This document shows positions 7,449-15,110 of a DNA stretch of 64,000 nucleotides, in pieces. The notes under the pieces are model-generated. The model saw only the letters and a program-made list of their open reading frames with translations. It searched no databases and was not told the origin of the DNA. Position 1 is the first letter of the stretch. Each line of letters begins with the position of its first letter. The translations under genes and the position numbers were made by a program. The DNA comes from Agromyces intestinalis (GTDB taxonomy: Bacteria; Actinomycetota; Actinomycetes; Actinomycetales; Microbacteriaceae). Location: the NCBI RefSeq assembly GCF_008365295.1, contig NZ_CP043505.1:1054001-1118000 (forward strand). The letters run 5' to 3'.

Positions 7449-8186
7449 ATGTCGAACAAGCAGCCCCACGTCGTGCTCGTGCACGGCGCCTTCGCCGAGT
7501 CCGCCAGCTGGAACGGCGTCATCGAGCGCCTCTACGCCGACGGCATCACCTCGACCGCGGTCGCGGTGCCGCTGCGCAGCCTCGCCGGCGACGCGCAGTA
7601 CACGCGCGACGTCATCGCGTCGATCGACGGGCCCGTCGTGCTCGTCGGCCACTCGTACGGCGGCCTCGTGATCAGCGAGGCGTCCGCCGGCAACGAGCAG
7701 GTTGCCGGCCTCGTCTACGTCGGCGCGTTCACCCCGCAGACCGGCGACACCGCGTTCACGCTGAGCGCGAGCGAGCCCGGTTCGACGCTCGGCGACGCGA
7801 TCGAGCCGCGGCAGCTGTCCGACGGCGGCGTCGAGCTCACCATCCAGCGGGCGAAGTTCCACGAGCAGTTCGCCGCCGACGTCGACGCGAAGACCGCGGG
7901 CCTCATGGGCGCCACCCAGCGCCCCGTGACCCAGGCCGCCCTCACCGACCCGGTGCAGGCGACCGCTCCCGGATGGACGACCATCCCGTCGTGGCACATC
8001 TGGGGCGGCGAGGACCGCAACATCCCGCCGGCCGCGATGCGCAAGGGCGCCGAGCGGGCGAACGCGCGCACCGCGCAGGAGGTCGAGGGCGCCTCGCACG
8101 CCGTCGGCGTGTCCCGTCCTGACCTGGTCGCGACCGTCGTCGCCGAGGCAGTGCGGGCCGTGGCGGCGCAGCGCGCGGCGGCGTAG
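7449..8186 (+). CDS. Alpha/beta hydrolase (salicylate-esterase/EstC-like)
   Basis: A 245-residue alpha/beta hydrolase resembling plant-type methylesterase-like proteins that are common in actinobacteria. LVHGAF gives the oxyanion strand, GHSYGG the nucleophile Ser, WGGEDRN the acid and EGASHAVGVSRP the His. A GGAAGGGA ribosome site supports the ATG at 7449. It follows an ECF41-type promoter, so it is a probable target of the sigma factor encoded just downstream. Such hydrolases are frequent partners of SigJ-like sigma factors; the substrate is unknown. Confidence 0.82.
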   Translation: MSNKQPHVVLVHGAFAESASWNGVIERLYADGITSTAVAVPLRSLAGDAQYTRDVIASIDGPVVLVGHSYGGLVISEASAGNEQVAGLVYVGAFTPQTGDTAFTLSASEPGSTLGDAIEPRQLSDGGVELTIQRAKFHEQFAADVDAKTAGLMGATQRPVTQAALTDPVQATAPGWTTIPSWHIWGGEDRNIPPAAMRKGAERANARTAQEVEGASHAVGVSRPDLVATVVAEAVRAVAAQRAAA

Positions 8187-8220
8187 CCCGCGCCGCACCC
8201 GCCCTCCCGCCCCGCGGTGT

Positions 8221-8288
8221 GTAGGACAACCGCCGGAATGCAGGACGTGAGCGCGCGCTCACGTCCTGCATCGGCGGGGATGTCCTAC
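8221..8288. repeat. Large near-perfect palindrome (68 bp)
   Basis: The core at 8238-8271 is a perfect 34-bp palindrome with 17-bp arms (left arm starts ATGCAGGACGTGAGC). Outer arms CCGCCG/CGGCGG and GTAGGACA/TGTCCTAC extend the match to 8221-8288 with two small bulges. It stands alone between two plus-strand genes. No T-run follows, so it is not a textbook terminator; it resembles a dispersed REP/MITE-like element. A transcript could fold into a very stable hairpin. Confidence 0.85.
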
Positions 8289-8336
8289 GAACGAATCGCG
8301 GGGCGAACGAATCGCGGGGCGAACGAATTGCGGAGC
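8289..8336. repeat. Three tandem 16-bp direct repeats before the sigma gene
   Basis: GAACGAATCGCGGGGC at 8289-8304 and 8305-8320, then GAACGAATTGCGGAGC at 8321-8336. The array starts directly after the 68-bp palindrome and ends three bases before the ECF41-type -35 box. The position suggests an activator or repressor array, but the period of 16 is not a whole number of helical turns; simple expansion is the alternative. Confidence 0.7.
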
Positions 8337-8338
8337 GC

Positions 8339-8365
8339 CGTCACATTCGGGCGTAGCATCCGGTC
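8339..8365 (+). promoter_or_regulatory. ECF41-type promoter of the sigma factor gene (autoregulation)
   Basis: CGTCACA (8339-8345), 16-base spacer, GGTC (8362-8365), ending nine bases before the ATG of the sigma gene. It has the same architecture as the copies at 7359, 11177 and 12267 and implies that the sigma factor transcribes its own gene. Confidence 0.65.
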
Positions 8366-8374
8366 TGAGCAGGT

Positions 8375-9271
8375 ATGGATCCGAATCTCGACGACGCGCT
8401 CGCCGTCTTCACCGCCGTTCGGCGGCGCCTGTTCGGCATCGCGTACCGCATGCTGGGCACGGCCACCGAGGCCGAAGACCTCGTGCAGGAGACCTGGCTG
8501 CGGTGGCAGGGCACCGACCGGTCGGTGGTGCTGGACGCGCCGGCGTTCCTCGCGACGACGATCACCAGGCTGGCGATCAACCACCTGCAGTCGGCGAAGG
8601 TGCGCCGCGAGACCTACATCGGGCCGTGGCTGCCCGAACCCGTCGACACGAGCGCCGACCCCACCCTCGGCGCCGAGCGCGCCGAGGCGCTCGGGTTCGC
8701 CGTACTCGTCATGCTCGAGAAGCTCACGCCCACCGAGCGCGCGGCGTACGTGCTGCGCGAGGCGTTCGCGTACGACTACGCGCAGATCTGCGACATCATC
8801 CAGGTGTCCGAGGCGTCCGCCCGGCAGCTCGTGAGCCGGGCCCGCAAGCACCTCGCCGGCGAGCGGCGCCGCGAGGCCTCCAAGGACGAGCAGCGGCGAC
8901 TGCTCACCGCCTTCGTCGCCGCCGCGAAGACCGGCGACCTCGCCGCGCTCGAGCGGCTGTTCGCCGAGGACGTCGTGTCGTACTCCGACGGCGGCGGAGT
9001 CGTGCGCGCGTCGAAGTTCCCGGTGCGCGGGCGCGTCACCGTCGCGAAGTTCGTACGCGCGTTCCACACGCACTTCTGGGACGGCGTCGACATCGCCGAG
9101 TCCGAGTCGAACGGCCAGCCCTCGGTGCTGCTCTCGAAGGAGGGAACCGTGTTCGCCGTCATCACCCTCGTCGCGTCGGCCGAGACCGGTGAGGGGCGAC
9201 CGGGCATCGACCAGGTGCTCTGGATGATGAACCCCGGCAAGCTCGGCGCCGCCTACGCCCATGTCTCCTGA
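8375..9271 (+). CDS. sigJ: ECF41-family RNA polymerase sigma factor with C-terminal SnoaL-like domain
   Basis: A 298-residue ECF sigma factor. Region 2 (residues about 8-75) contains RRRLFGIAYRMLGTATEAEDLVQETWLRW, shown here only in part by its core YRMLGTATEAEDLVQ; region 4 (about 110-165) has SEASARQLVSRARKHL. Between them is GPWLPEP, and the C-terminal SnoaL-like domain carries SDGGG and NPGKL, the diagnostic ECF41 motifs. ECF41 proteins have no separate anti-sigma factor; the fused C-terminal domain both inhibits and activates. Its own promoter and three nearby promoters carry the ECF41 signature. The 3' end overlaps the next gene by 11 bases. Confidence 0.9.
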   Translation: MDPNLDDALAVFTAVRRRLFGIAYRMLGTATEAEDLVQETWLRWQGTDRSVVLDAPAFLATTITRLAINHLQSAKVRRETYIGPWLPEPVDTSADPTLGAERAEALGFAVLVMLEKLTPTERAAYVLREAFAYDYAQICDIIQVSEASARQLVSRARKHLAGERRREASKDEQRRLLTAFVAAAKTGDLAALERLFAEDVVSYSDGGGVVRASKFPVRGRVTVAKFVRAFHTHFWDGVDIAESESNGQPSVLLSKEGTVFAVITLVASAETGEGRPGIDQVLWMMNPGKLGAAYAHVS

Positions 9272-9650
9272 CGGCGTCGCAGGGCGCCTGCTGCGTGCCC
9301 TGACCGGGCGCGACCAGTTCGTGGTCGCGTCGATGTTCGACCCCGACGTGCGGCTGGTGATCGACTCCGGCGACGAGAACGCCGGTCGGTGGGAGGGTCG
9401 TGCGCGCATCGCCGGCATCCTGCTCGGTCGGCTCGCGAAGCAACCGGATGCCTCGCTGATGGTGGTGCACGTCAACGGCGGGCCGGGGCTGGCGCTGCGC
9501 CGACGCGACGGCGCGGTGCTCGGCGTGCTGGTGATCGGCGGGCGGCCGCGGCTCGGCGGGGGCTCCGAGACATCCGTGCCGATCAGGGAGCTCTACCTGA
9601 CGACCGCGCCGCACAAGCTGCTGTCGTGGAACCGCGAACCGCTGGGCTGA
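9261..9650 (+). CDS. Small SnoaL/NTF2-like protein coupled to the sigma factor
   Basis: A 129-residue protein that starts inside the end of the sigma factor gene (11-base overlap), so translation is coupled. Its pattern (RALTGRDQFVVASMFDPDVRLVID near the start, only RDQFVVASMFDPDVR quoted as core, and LYLTTAPHKLLSWN at the end) resembles a NTF2/SnoaL-like fold, the same class as the sigma factor's regulatory domain. It may bind a ligand or dimerise with that domain. I know of no named function. Confidence 0.65.
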   Translation: MSPDGVAGRLLRALTGRDQFVVASMFDPDVRLVIDSGDENAGRWEGRARIAGILLGRLAKQPDASLMVVHVNGGPGLALRRRDGAVLGVLVIGGRPRLGGGSETSVPIRELYLTTAPHKLLSWNREPLG

Positions 9651-9654
9651 ACCG

Positions 9655-10611
9655 TCACTCGCCGACAGCGTCGACGACCGCGCCGATCTTCTCGGCGTTC
9701 ACCATCCAGAACACCCGGTCGATGCCGTCGGACGTCACGTTCACCGCGATCACCGCGAAGGGCGCACCGAATGCCGACAGCAGCACCGCGGGCTGCCCGT
9801 TCGCCTGCACCCACGTGAGGTCGACATCGTTCCAGAACCACTCCGACACGGCGTGCACGAACTTCGCGACCCGTTCGCGACCGATGAGCGGGAACCGCGC
9901 GGCCTGCGCGTGGCCGCCGCCGTCGGAGAGCGACACCACGTCCTCGGTGAGCAGCGATTCGAGCTTCGCGAGATCGCCCGAACGGGCGGCGTCGAGGAAC
10001 GCCTCGAGCAGCAGCCGCTGCCGGCCGGTGGGGACGGGAGGGTGCCGCTCGTCCTCGAGGTGCGCGCTCGCCCGGCTGACCAGCTTGCGCACACTCGTCT
10101 CGTTCGAGTCGAGGATCTCGGCGATGCGCGCGTACGGGTAGTCGAAGGCGACCCGCAGCACGTAGGCCGCGCGCTCGCGCGGCGAGAGCCGTTCGAGCAG
10201 CAACAGGAACGCGAACCCCAGGTCGTCGCCGCGTTCCGAGAGCACCTCGGGGTTGGCGTCGGTGTCGATGGGCTCGGGCAGCCACGGCCCGACGTACGCC
10301 TCGCGGCGGGCGCGGGCCGACTGCAGGGCGTTGATCGCGAGCCGGGTCGCCGCCGTCGCAAGGAACGCGGCGGGCTCGCGCACGGCCGCGCGATCGGTGC
10401 GCTGCCAGCGGATCCACACCTCCTGCACGAGATCCTCGGCATCGACGACGCTGCCGAGCATGCGGTAGGCGATGCCGAAGATGCGCGGCCGGTGCTCGGC
10501 GAACACGGCGAGCGCCTCGTCGAGCCCGGGCGGCCTGGCGGTCGTGCGCCACGCGTGCTGCGGCATCCGGATCTCAGGTCTCGTGGTCTTCAACTGCTCG
10601 TGCGTGCGCAT
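9655..10611 (-). CDS. Second ECF41-family sigma factor with SnoaL-like domain
   Basis: A 318-residue paralogue of the neighbouring sigma factor, on the opposite strand. It has the same order: region 2 around YRMLGSVVDAEDLVQEVW, the GPWLPEP linker, region 4 around SNETSVRKLVSRASAHL, SDGGG, and a degenerate final motif NAEKIGA in place of NPDKL. I chose the ATG at 10611 because AGGAG precedes it; an upstream ATG at 10668 lies within the operator region and has no ribosome site. Its promoter overlaps an OhrR-like operator, so peroxide could switch it on. Confidence 0.88.
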   Translation of the reverse strand: MRTHEQLKTTRPEIRMPQHAWRTTARPPGLDEALAVFAEHRPRIFGIAYRMLGSVVDAEDLVQEVWIRWQRTDRAAVREPAAFLATAATRLAINALQSARARREAYVGPWLPEPIDTDANPEVLSERGDDLGFAFLLLLERLSPRERAAYVLRVAFDYPYARIAEILDSNETSVRKLVSRASAHLEDERHPPVPTGRQRLLLEAFLDAARSGDLAKLESLLTEDVVSLSDGGGHAQAARFPLIGRERVAKFVHAVSEWFWNDVDLTWVQANGQPAVLLSAFGAPFAVIAVNVTSDGIDRVFWMVNAEKIGAVVDAVGE

Positions 10612-10658
10612 GTCGCTCGTCTCCTCGTCCCCCGTTACGCGACACACCGTACTCTTCC

Positions 10659-10683
10659 TCGTATACAAGTCAATAGTACACGA
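10659..10683. promoter_or_regulatory. Putative OhrR operator between ohrR and the second sigma gene
   Basis: TCGTATAC (10659-10666), nine bases, GTACACGA (10676-10683): an inverted repeat with one mismatch per 8-bp arm. The minus-strand TTGACT -35 element of the sigma gene lies in the spacer, and the plus-strand -10 of ohrR lies 10 bases beyond. Binding here would repress both genes. Confidence 0.6.
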
Positions 10684-10693
10684 GACATTTTGC

Positions 10694-10699
10694 TAGGAT
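10694..10699 (+). promoter_or_regulatory. -10 box of ohrR
   Basis: TAGGAT with an upstream TGC, six bases before the ATG, giving a leaderless transcript. No good -35 is visible, and the OhrR-like palindrome lies directly upstream. Confidence 0.5.
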
Positions 10700-10705
10700 C
10701 AGGGC

Positions 10706-11164
10706 ATGAACGAACGCAGCGCGGAGCCGGTTCCCCTCGACGACATGGTGTGCTGGAACCTGTACTCGGCTGCGCGCGCCGTGACCGCCGCGTACCGACC
10801 ACTGCTCGAACCACTCGGGGTCACGTACCCGCAGTACCTCGTACTCGCGAACCTCTGGGCGCACGGCGACCAGACCGTCGGGTCGCTCGTCACGCGCATC
10901 CAGTCCGATTACGGCACGATGACGCCACTGCTGCAGCGCCTCGAGAAGCGCGGGCTGGTACGCCGCACGCGCAGCGAGGCCGACGAGCGCACGGTGCACG
11001 TCTCGCTCACCGACGAGGGCCGTGCGCTCCAGGCCCGAGCGGGAGACATCTACCCCGCCATCAGCGAGCTGTTCGGCTTCGGCACCGAGCGCGGCGAAGC
11101 CGCGCTCGAGGTGCTGCGCGGCATCATCCGCGCGGCCGAGCAGCGCGCCGCCGGCGACACCTGA
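10706..11164 (+). CDS. ohrR: MarR family regulator, one-Cys OhrR-type organic peroxide sensor
   Basis: A 152-residue winged-helix MarR protein. LLEPLGVTYPQYLVLANLW and GTMTPLLQRLEKRGLVRR are close to OhrR. The single Cys is residue 16 in DDMVCWNLYSAARA, matching the reactive N-terminal Cys of OhrR; there is no second Cys, so it belongs to the one-Cys class that forms mixed disulfides. Oxidation by organic hydroperoxide releases DNA. No ohr peroxidase gene is adjacent; instead it is divergent from a sigma factor gene, which is unusual. Its likely operator is at 10659-10683. Confidence 0.87.
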   Translation: MNERSAEPVPLDDMVCWNLYSAARAVTAAYRPLLEPLGVTYPQYLVLANLWAHGDQTVGSLVTRIQSDYGTMTPLLQRLEKRGLVRRTRSEADERTVHVSLTDEGRALQARAGDIYPAISELFGFGTERGEAALEVLRGIIRAAEQRAAGDT

Positions 11165-11176
11165 GCCACGGAGGCA

Positions 11177-11203
11177 GGTCACACCTCCGGATGCCACCCG
11201 GTC
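11177..11203 (+). promoter_or_regulatory. ECF41-type promoter of the 11254 esterase
   Basis: GGTCACA (11177-11183), 16-base spacer, GGTC (11200-11203), ending 50 bases before the start codon. This is the third copy of the local ECF41-like promoter; only the first base of the -35 box departs from TGTCACA. Confidence 0.65.
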
Positions 11204-11253
11204 ATGTCTGGTGAACCCGAACCGCTCACCACACCGATCGGAAGGAACCCATC

Positions 11254-12237
11254 ATGACCGAGCACGTGCTCGAACCCGCCGCCCAGGCGATCGCGGACGC
11301 CACCGCGACCCCGCCGTTCTTCGCCCAGCTGACCCCCGCCGAGGCCCGCAAGGTGCTCGACGATGTGCAGGCCGCGCCCGTCGCGAAGCCCGACGTCGAC
11401 GAGCGCTGGGTCACCGTGCCCGCCGAGGTGGGCGACGTGCGGGTGCGCATCGTCACCCCGCCCGGAGCATCCGCTCGCACCGAGCCGCTCCCGACGATCC
11501 TGTACATCCACGGCGGCGGCTGGGTGCTCGGCAACGCCGGTACCCACGATCGGCTCGTGCGCGACCTCGCGACCGGGGTCGGCGCCGCCGTCGTGTTCGT
11601 CGAGTACGACCGCTCGCCCGAAGCGCGCTACCCGGTCGCGATCGAGCAGGCGTACGCGACCGCCCGCTGGATCACCGAGCGCGGTGCAGACGAGGGCTTC
11701 GACGTCTCGCGCCTCGCGGTCGCGGGCGACTCGGTCGGCGGCAACATGTCGGCCGCGGTCGCGATCCTCGCCACGCAGCGCGGCGACGTCGCGTTCGTGC
11801 ACCAGTCGCTGTACTACCCGGTGACGGATGCCGCGCAGGACACCGACAGCTACCGCGAGTTCGCCGAGGGGCCGTTCCTGCGTGCCGACAGCATGGCGTG
11901 GTTCTGGGACAACTACCTGCCGGATGTCACCAAGCGCGCCGAGATCACCGCGTCACCGCTGCGGGCGACCGTCGAGGAGCTGGCCGGGCTGCCCGAGACC
12001 CTCGTGATCGTCGATGAGAACGACGTGCTGCGCGACGAGGGCGAGGCGTATGCGCGCAAGCTCACCGCGGCGGGCGTGCGCACCACGGCCGTGCGCGTGA
12101 ACGGCACCGTGCACGACTTCATGATGCTGAACCCGCTGCGTGAGACGGCGGCCTCGACCGCCGCGATCGAGTTGGCGGTGCACGTGCTGCGCAAGGCGTT
12201 CGCGGTCGACGCGGCCGCCCTGCGCGACGCGGCCTGA
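11254..12237 (+). CDS. Alpha/beta hydrolase, hormone-sensitive-lipase type esterase
   Basis: A 327-residue HSL-family esterase. HGGGWVLGNAGT gives the oxyanion hole, GDSVGGNM the nucleophile, DENDVLRDEG the acid and NGTVHDFMML the His. A GGAAGGA ribosome site supports the ATG. It lies downstream of an ECF41-type promoter, so it probably belongs to the same stress regulon as the 7449 hydrolase and the 12351 operon. It is clearly different in sequence from the other HSL esterase at 3264-4211. Confidence 0.87.
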   Translation: MTEHVLEPAAQAIADATATPPFFAQLTPAEARKVLDDVQAAPVAKPDVDERWVTVPAEVGDVRVRIVTPPGASARTEPLPTILYIHGGGWVLGNAGTHDRLVRDLATGVGAAVVFVEYDRSPEARYPVAIEQAYATARWITERGADEGFDVSRLAVAGDSVGGNMSAAVAILATQRGDVAFVHQSLYYPVTDAAQDTDSYREFAEGPFLRADSMAWFWDNYLPDVTKRAEITASPLRATVEELAGLPETLVIVDENDVLRDEGEAYARKLTAAGVRTTAVRVNGTVHDFMMLNPLRETAASTAAIELAVHVLRKAFAVDAAALRDAA

Positions 12238-12266
12238 CGGCGCACGCGCCGGCGCGACGGGGAGGT

Positions 12267-12293
12267 TGTCACAGACGGCCTCCCCGTCCGGTC
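12267..12293 (+). promoter_or_regulatory. ECF41-type promoter of the NmrA/hydrolase operon
   Basis: TGTCACA (12267-12273), a perfect ECF41 -35, then a 16-base spacer and GGTC (12290-12293), 57 bases before the start codon of the NmrA-like gene. This is the fourth and cleanest copy. Confidence 0.72.
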
Positions 12294-12350
12294 GGAGTTG
12301 GTGAGGCCGACGGAATGGTCCGCGGCACCAGGCGAAAGGGAGCACCACTC

Positions 12351-13136
12351 ATGAAGGTCATCGTCATCGGAGGCACCGGCCTCATCGGCTCGCGTGTCGT
12401 CGAACTGCTCACCGAGCACGGCCACGAGGCCGTGGCCGCTTCGCCCAACACGGGCGTGAACACGGTCACGGGCGAGGGCGTCACCGAGGCGCTCCAGGGC
12501 GCCGACGTCGTCGTGGATGTCTCGAACTCGCCGTCGTTCGCCGACGACGACGTGCTGGCGTTCTTCACCGCGTCGACCCGCAACCTCATCGAGGCCGAGC
12601 GGGCGAACGGGGTGCAGCACCACGTCGCGCTCTCGATCGTCGGCGCCGACCTGCTGCCCGACAGCGGGTACCTGCGGGCGAAGGTCGCGCAGGAGCGGCT
12701 CATCACCGAGTCGGGGGTGCCGTTCACGATCGTGCGCGCGACGCAGTTCTACGAGTTCGTGCGCCGCATCGCCGACTCGACGACCGGCCCCGACGGCGTC
12801 GCCCGGGTCTCGACGGGCTTCATGCAGCCGATCGCGGCCGCGGATGTCTCGACCGCCGTCGCCCGTGCCGCGGCCCACGAGCCGCTGAACGGCATCCACG
12901 AGATCGGTGGGCCCGAGAGGATCCGCATGGACGAGCTGATCCGCCGTGGCCTCGCTGCCGCGGGCGACACCCGTGAGGTGGTCTCCGATCCCGAGGCGCC
13001 GTACTTCGGCACCGTGCTGCGCGGCGCCGAGCTCGCCCCGGCGCGCGCCGACGCCGAGCTCTTCCCCCTGACCTATGACGAGTGGCTCGTCGCGCAGCCG
13101 GCGGCTCCGACGACGCCCGCGGCCGCCGCGAAGTAG
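12351..13136 (+). CDS. NmrA-like NAD(P)-binding protein (atypical SDR)
   Basis: A 261-residue Rossmann protein. MKVIVIGGTGLIGSRVVELL carries the GGTGxxG nucleotide-binding motif; there is no YxxxK pair, as in NmrA/HSCARG-type proteins. Start chosen at 12351 with AAGGGAG upstream. It heads an operon with a close paralogue and an epoxide-hydrolase-like protein, behind an ECF41 promoter. ECF41 targets are known to include such epimerase/NmrA-like genes. It is probably a redox sensor or reductase; the substrate is unknown. Confidence 0.83.
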   Translation: MKVIVIGGTGLIGSRVVELLTEHGHEAVAASPNTGVNTVTGEGVTEALQGADVVVDVSNSPSFADDDVLAFFTASTRNLIEAERANGVQHHVALSIVGADLLPDSGYLRAKVAQERLITESGVPFTIVRATQFYEFVRRIADSTTGPDGVARVSTGFMQPIAAADVSTAVARAAAHEPLNGIHEIGGPERIRMDELIRRGLAAAGDTREVVSDPEAPYFGTVLRGAELAPARADAELFPLTYDEWLVAQPAAPTTPAAAAK

Positions 13137-13145
13137 GCGATCATC

Positions 13146-13952
13146 GTGCGCATCGCGGTCATCGGGGGCACCGGCCTCATCGGCACCCGCATCGTCGCCC
13201 GGCTCCGGTCGGCCGGCCACGACGTCGTCGCCGCGTCGCGCGCGACCGGCGTCGACTCGTATACCGGCGAGGGCCTGGCGCAGGCCCTCGCCGGTGCCGA
13301 GGCACTCATCGACGTGACGAACTCGGGCTACCTCGACGAGGCGGGCGCGAACGAGTTCTTCTACGCCTCGACGCTCAACCTGCTCACCTACGGCGAAGCG
13401 GCCGGCGTGCCGCATCACGTCGCGCTCTCGGTGGTCGGCACCGACCGGCTGGCCCGCAACGAGGGCGGCTACTTCGCGGCGAAGCTCACGCAGGAGCAGC
13501 TCATCCGCCGGTCGGGGCGGCCGTTCACGATCGTGCACGCGACCCAGTTCTTCGAGTTCATCCAGTCGATCGCCGACGCGGCCGCCGTGCAGCACATCGT
13601 GCGGCTGTCGAACGCGTTCATCCAGCCGATGGCGGCCGACGACGTGGCCGCCGCGGTCGCGGGCGCCGTGCTGCGAGAGCCGGCGTGCGACGTCGTGGAG
13701 TTCGGCGGCCCCGAGCGGTTCCGCCTGCACGAGATCGTGCAGCAGGGGCTGCGGATCCGCGAGGATCCTCGCCAGGTCGTGGCAGATCCGCTCGCGCAGT
13801 ACTTCGGCACGCTCCTCGACGAGCGCGACCTGCTGCCCGGAGCCGACGCGACCCTCGCCGAGACGCGCTTCGCCGATTGGATCGCCGGGGGCGGCGACGT
13901 GGCCGCCGCCGGCGAGGCCGGCCGCACGTACGCACCCGAGGGGGCGTCGTGA
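13146..13952 (+). CDS. NmrA-like NAD(P)-binding protein, paralogue of the preceding gene
   Basis: A 268-residue protein with the same layout as its neighbour: GGTGLIGTRI at the N terminus, a variant TGVDSYTGEGLAQAL segment, and IQPMAADDVA matching the neighbour's MQPIAAADVS. The pair arose by tandem duplication and has diverged strongly. The start is GTG, nine bases after the preceding stop. The stop overlaps the next ATG by one base (TGATG). Confidence 0.82.
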   Translation: MRIAVIGGTGLIGTRIVARLRSAGHDVVAASRATGVDSYTGEGLAQALAGAEALIDVTNSGYLDEAGANEFFYASTLNLLTYGEAAGVPHHVALSVVGTDRLARNEGGYFAAKLTQEQLIRRSGRPFTIVHATQFFEFIQSIADAAAVQHIVRLSNAFIQPMAADDVAAAVAGAVLREPACDVVEFGGPERFRLHEIVQQGLRIREDPRQVVADPLAQYFGTLLDERDLLPGADATLAETRFADWIAGGGDVAAAGEAGRTYAPEGAS

Positions 13953-14890
13953 TGTCCGCGACGCTCCCGCGGCTCGGGCCGCTGCGCCGCGTCGAAGCGG
14001 GCGTGCTCGACGTCGCGTACGTCGACCTCGGCCCCGCCGACGGCACGCCCGTGGTGCTGCTGCACGGGTTCCCGTACGACCGGCACAGCTACGTCGACGT
14101 CGCGCCGCTGCTGGCCGAGTCGGGGTTCCGGGTCATCGTGCCCGAATTGCGCGGGCACGGCGGCACCCGCTTCCGCGACCGCGCCACGGCGCGCACGGGC
14201 GAGCAGGCCGCGCTCGGACAGGACGTGATCGACCTGCTCGACGCGCTCGGCATCGAGCGTGCCGTGCTCGCCGGTTACGACTGGGGCGGGCGTGCGGCGT
14301 GCGTGGCCGCCGCCCTGCACCCCGAGCGGGTCGCGGCCCTCGTGAGCGTGAACGGGTACCTGATCCAGGACATCCGCGGCTCGATGCATCCGCTCGACCC
14401 TGCGCTCGAGGCCGGGTTCTGGTATTTCTTCTACTTCCTGACCGAGCGCGGTCGCGCCGGACTCACCGCGAACCGGCGCGGCATCGCCGAGGTCATCTGG
14501 CGCCGCAACTCGCCCGAGTGGGCGTTCGACGACGCGGTGCTCGACCGCGCTGCCGAGGCGTTCGAGAACCCCGACTGGGTCGACGTCGTGCTGCACTCGT
14601 ACCGGCACCGGCTCAACCACGTGCCGGGCGCGACGGAGTTCCTGCGCGACGAGGGCGAGCTCGCGAAGCTGCCGGCGATCACGGTTCCGGCGGTCACGCT
14701 CGACGGCGAGGCCGACGGCAACTTCCCGGTCACGGATGCCTCGGCCCAGGCCGCGCGCTTCACCGGGCCGCGCGTGCATCGGCACGTGCCCCACGCCGGC
14801 CACAACCTGCCGCAGGAGCAGCCCGAGGCGTTCGCCGAAGCGGTGCGCGAGGCCGCTGCACTCGCTCGCGAGGCGACGGCGGCTGCCTAG
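13952..14890 (+). CDS. Epoxide-hydrolase-like alpha/beta hydrolase
   Basis: A 312-residue alpha/beta hydrolase. LLHGFPYDRHS gives the HGxP oxyanion motif. The elbow is GYDWGGRA, with Asp rather than Ser as nucleophile, the mark of epoxide hydrolases and haloalkane dehalogenases. The C-terminal PHAGHNLPQEQPEAF supplies the His. Translation is coupled to the NmrA paralogue, and the whole unit lies behind an ECF41 promoter. A role in removing epoxides from oxidised lipids would suit the peroxide context, but that is inference. Confidence 0.85.
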   Translation: MSATLPRLGPLRRVEAGVLDVAYVDLGPADGTPVVLLHGFPYDRHSYVDVAPLLAESGFRVIVPELRGHGGTRFRDRATARTGEQAALGQDVIDLLDALGIERAVLAGYDWGGRAACVAAALHPERVAALVSVNGYLIQDIRGSMHPLDPALEAGFWYFFYFLTERGRAGLTANRRGIAEVIWRRNSPEWAFDDAVLDRAAEAFENPDWVDVVLHSYRHRLNHVPGATEFLRDEGELAKLPAITVPAVTLDGEADGNFPVTDASAQAARFTGPRVHRHVPHAGHNLPQEQPEAFAEAVREAAALAREATAAA

Positions 14891-15110
14891 ACTCGCCGTG
14901 CGGCGACCTCCGGCGACCTCGTGCTGTGCCGTCCGCTCTGGGCCCATCCCGGTGAGGAGGCGACCCTCGTCGCCGACGAGGACCCGGTGCTCGCCCCGAG
15001 TCTCCCTCGTCGCCGCCGACTCCGGCACCCCACAACCCAGCCATGCCCGGCACGCATCAGCGCCGGAGCCCACATTCACCGATGTCGGCGGCCCATGGCA
15101 GCCTGCGGGT

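Noticed and set aside
6357-8198. A 613-residue version of the nucleoside hydrolase
   Set aside because: The extra part is antisense to the 7449 hydrolase; the GTG at 7331 matches the family and a -10 box.
8221-8288. Simple rho-independent terminator of the 7449 gene
   Set aside because: The core palindrome has no loop and there is no U-tract; size and outer arms suit a repeat element better, though termination is not excluded.
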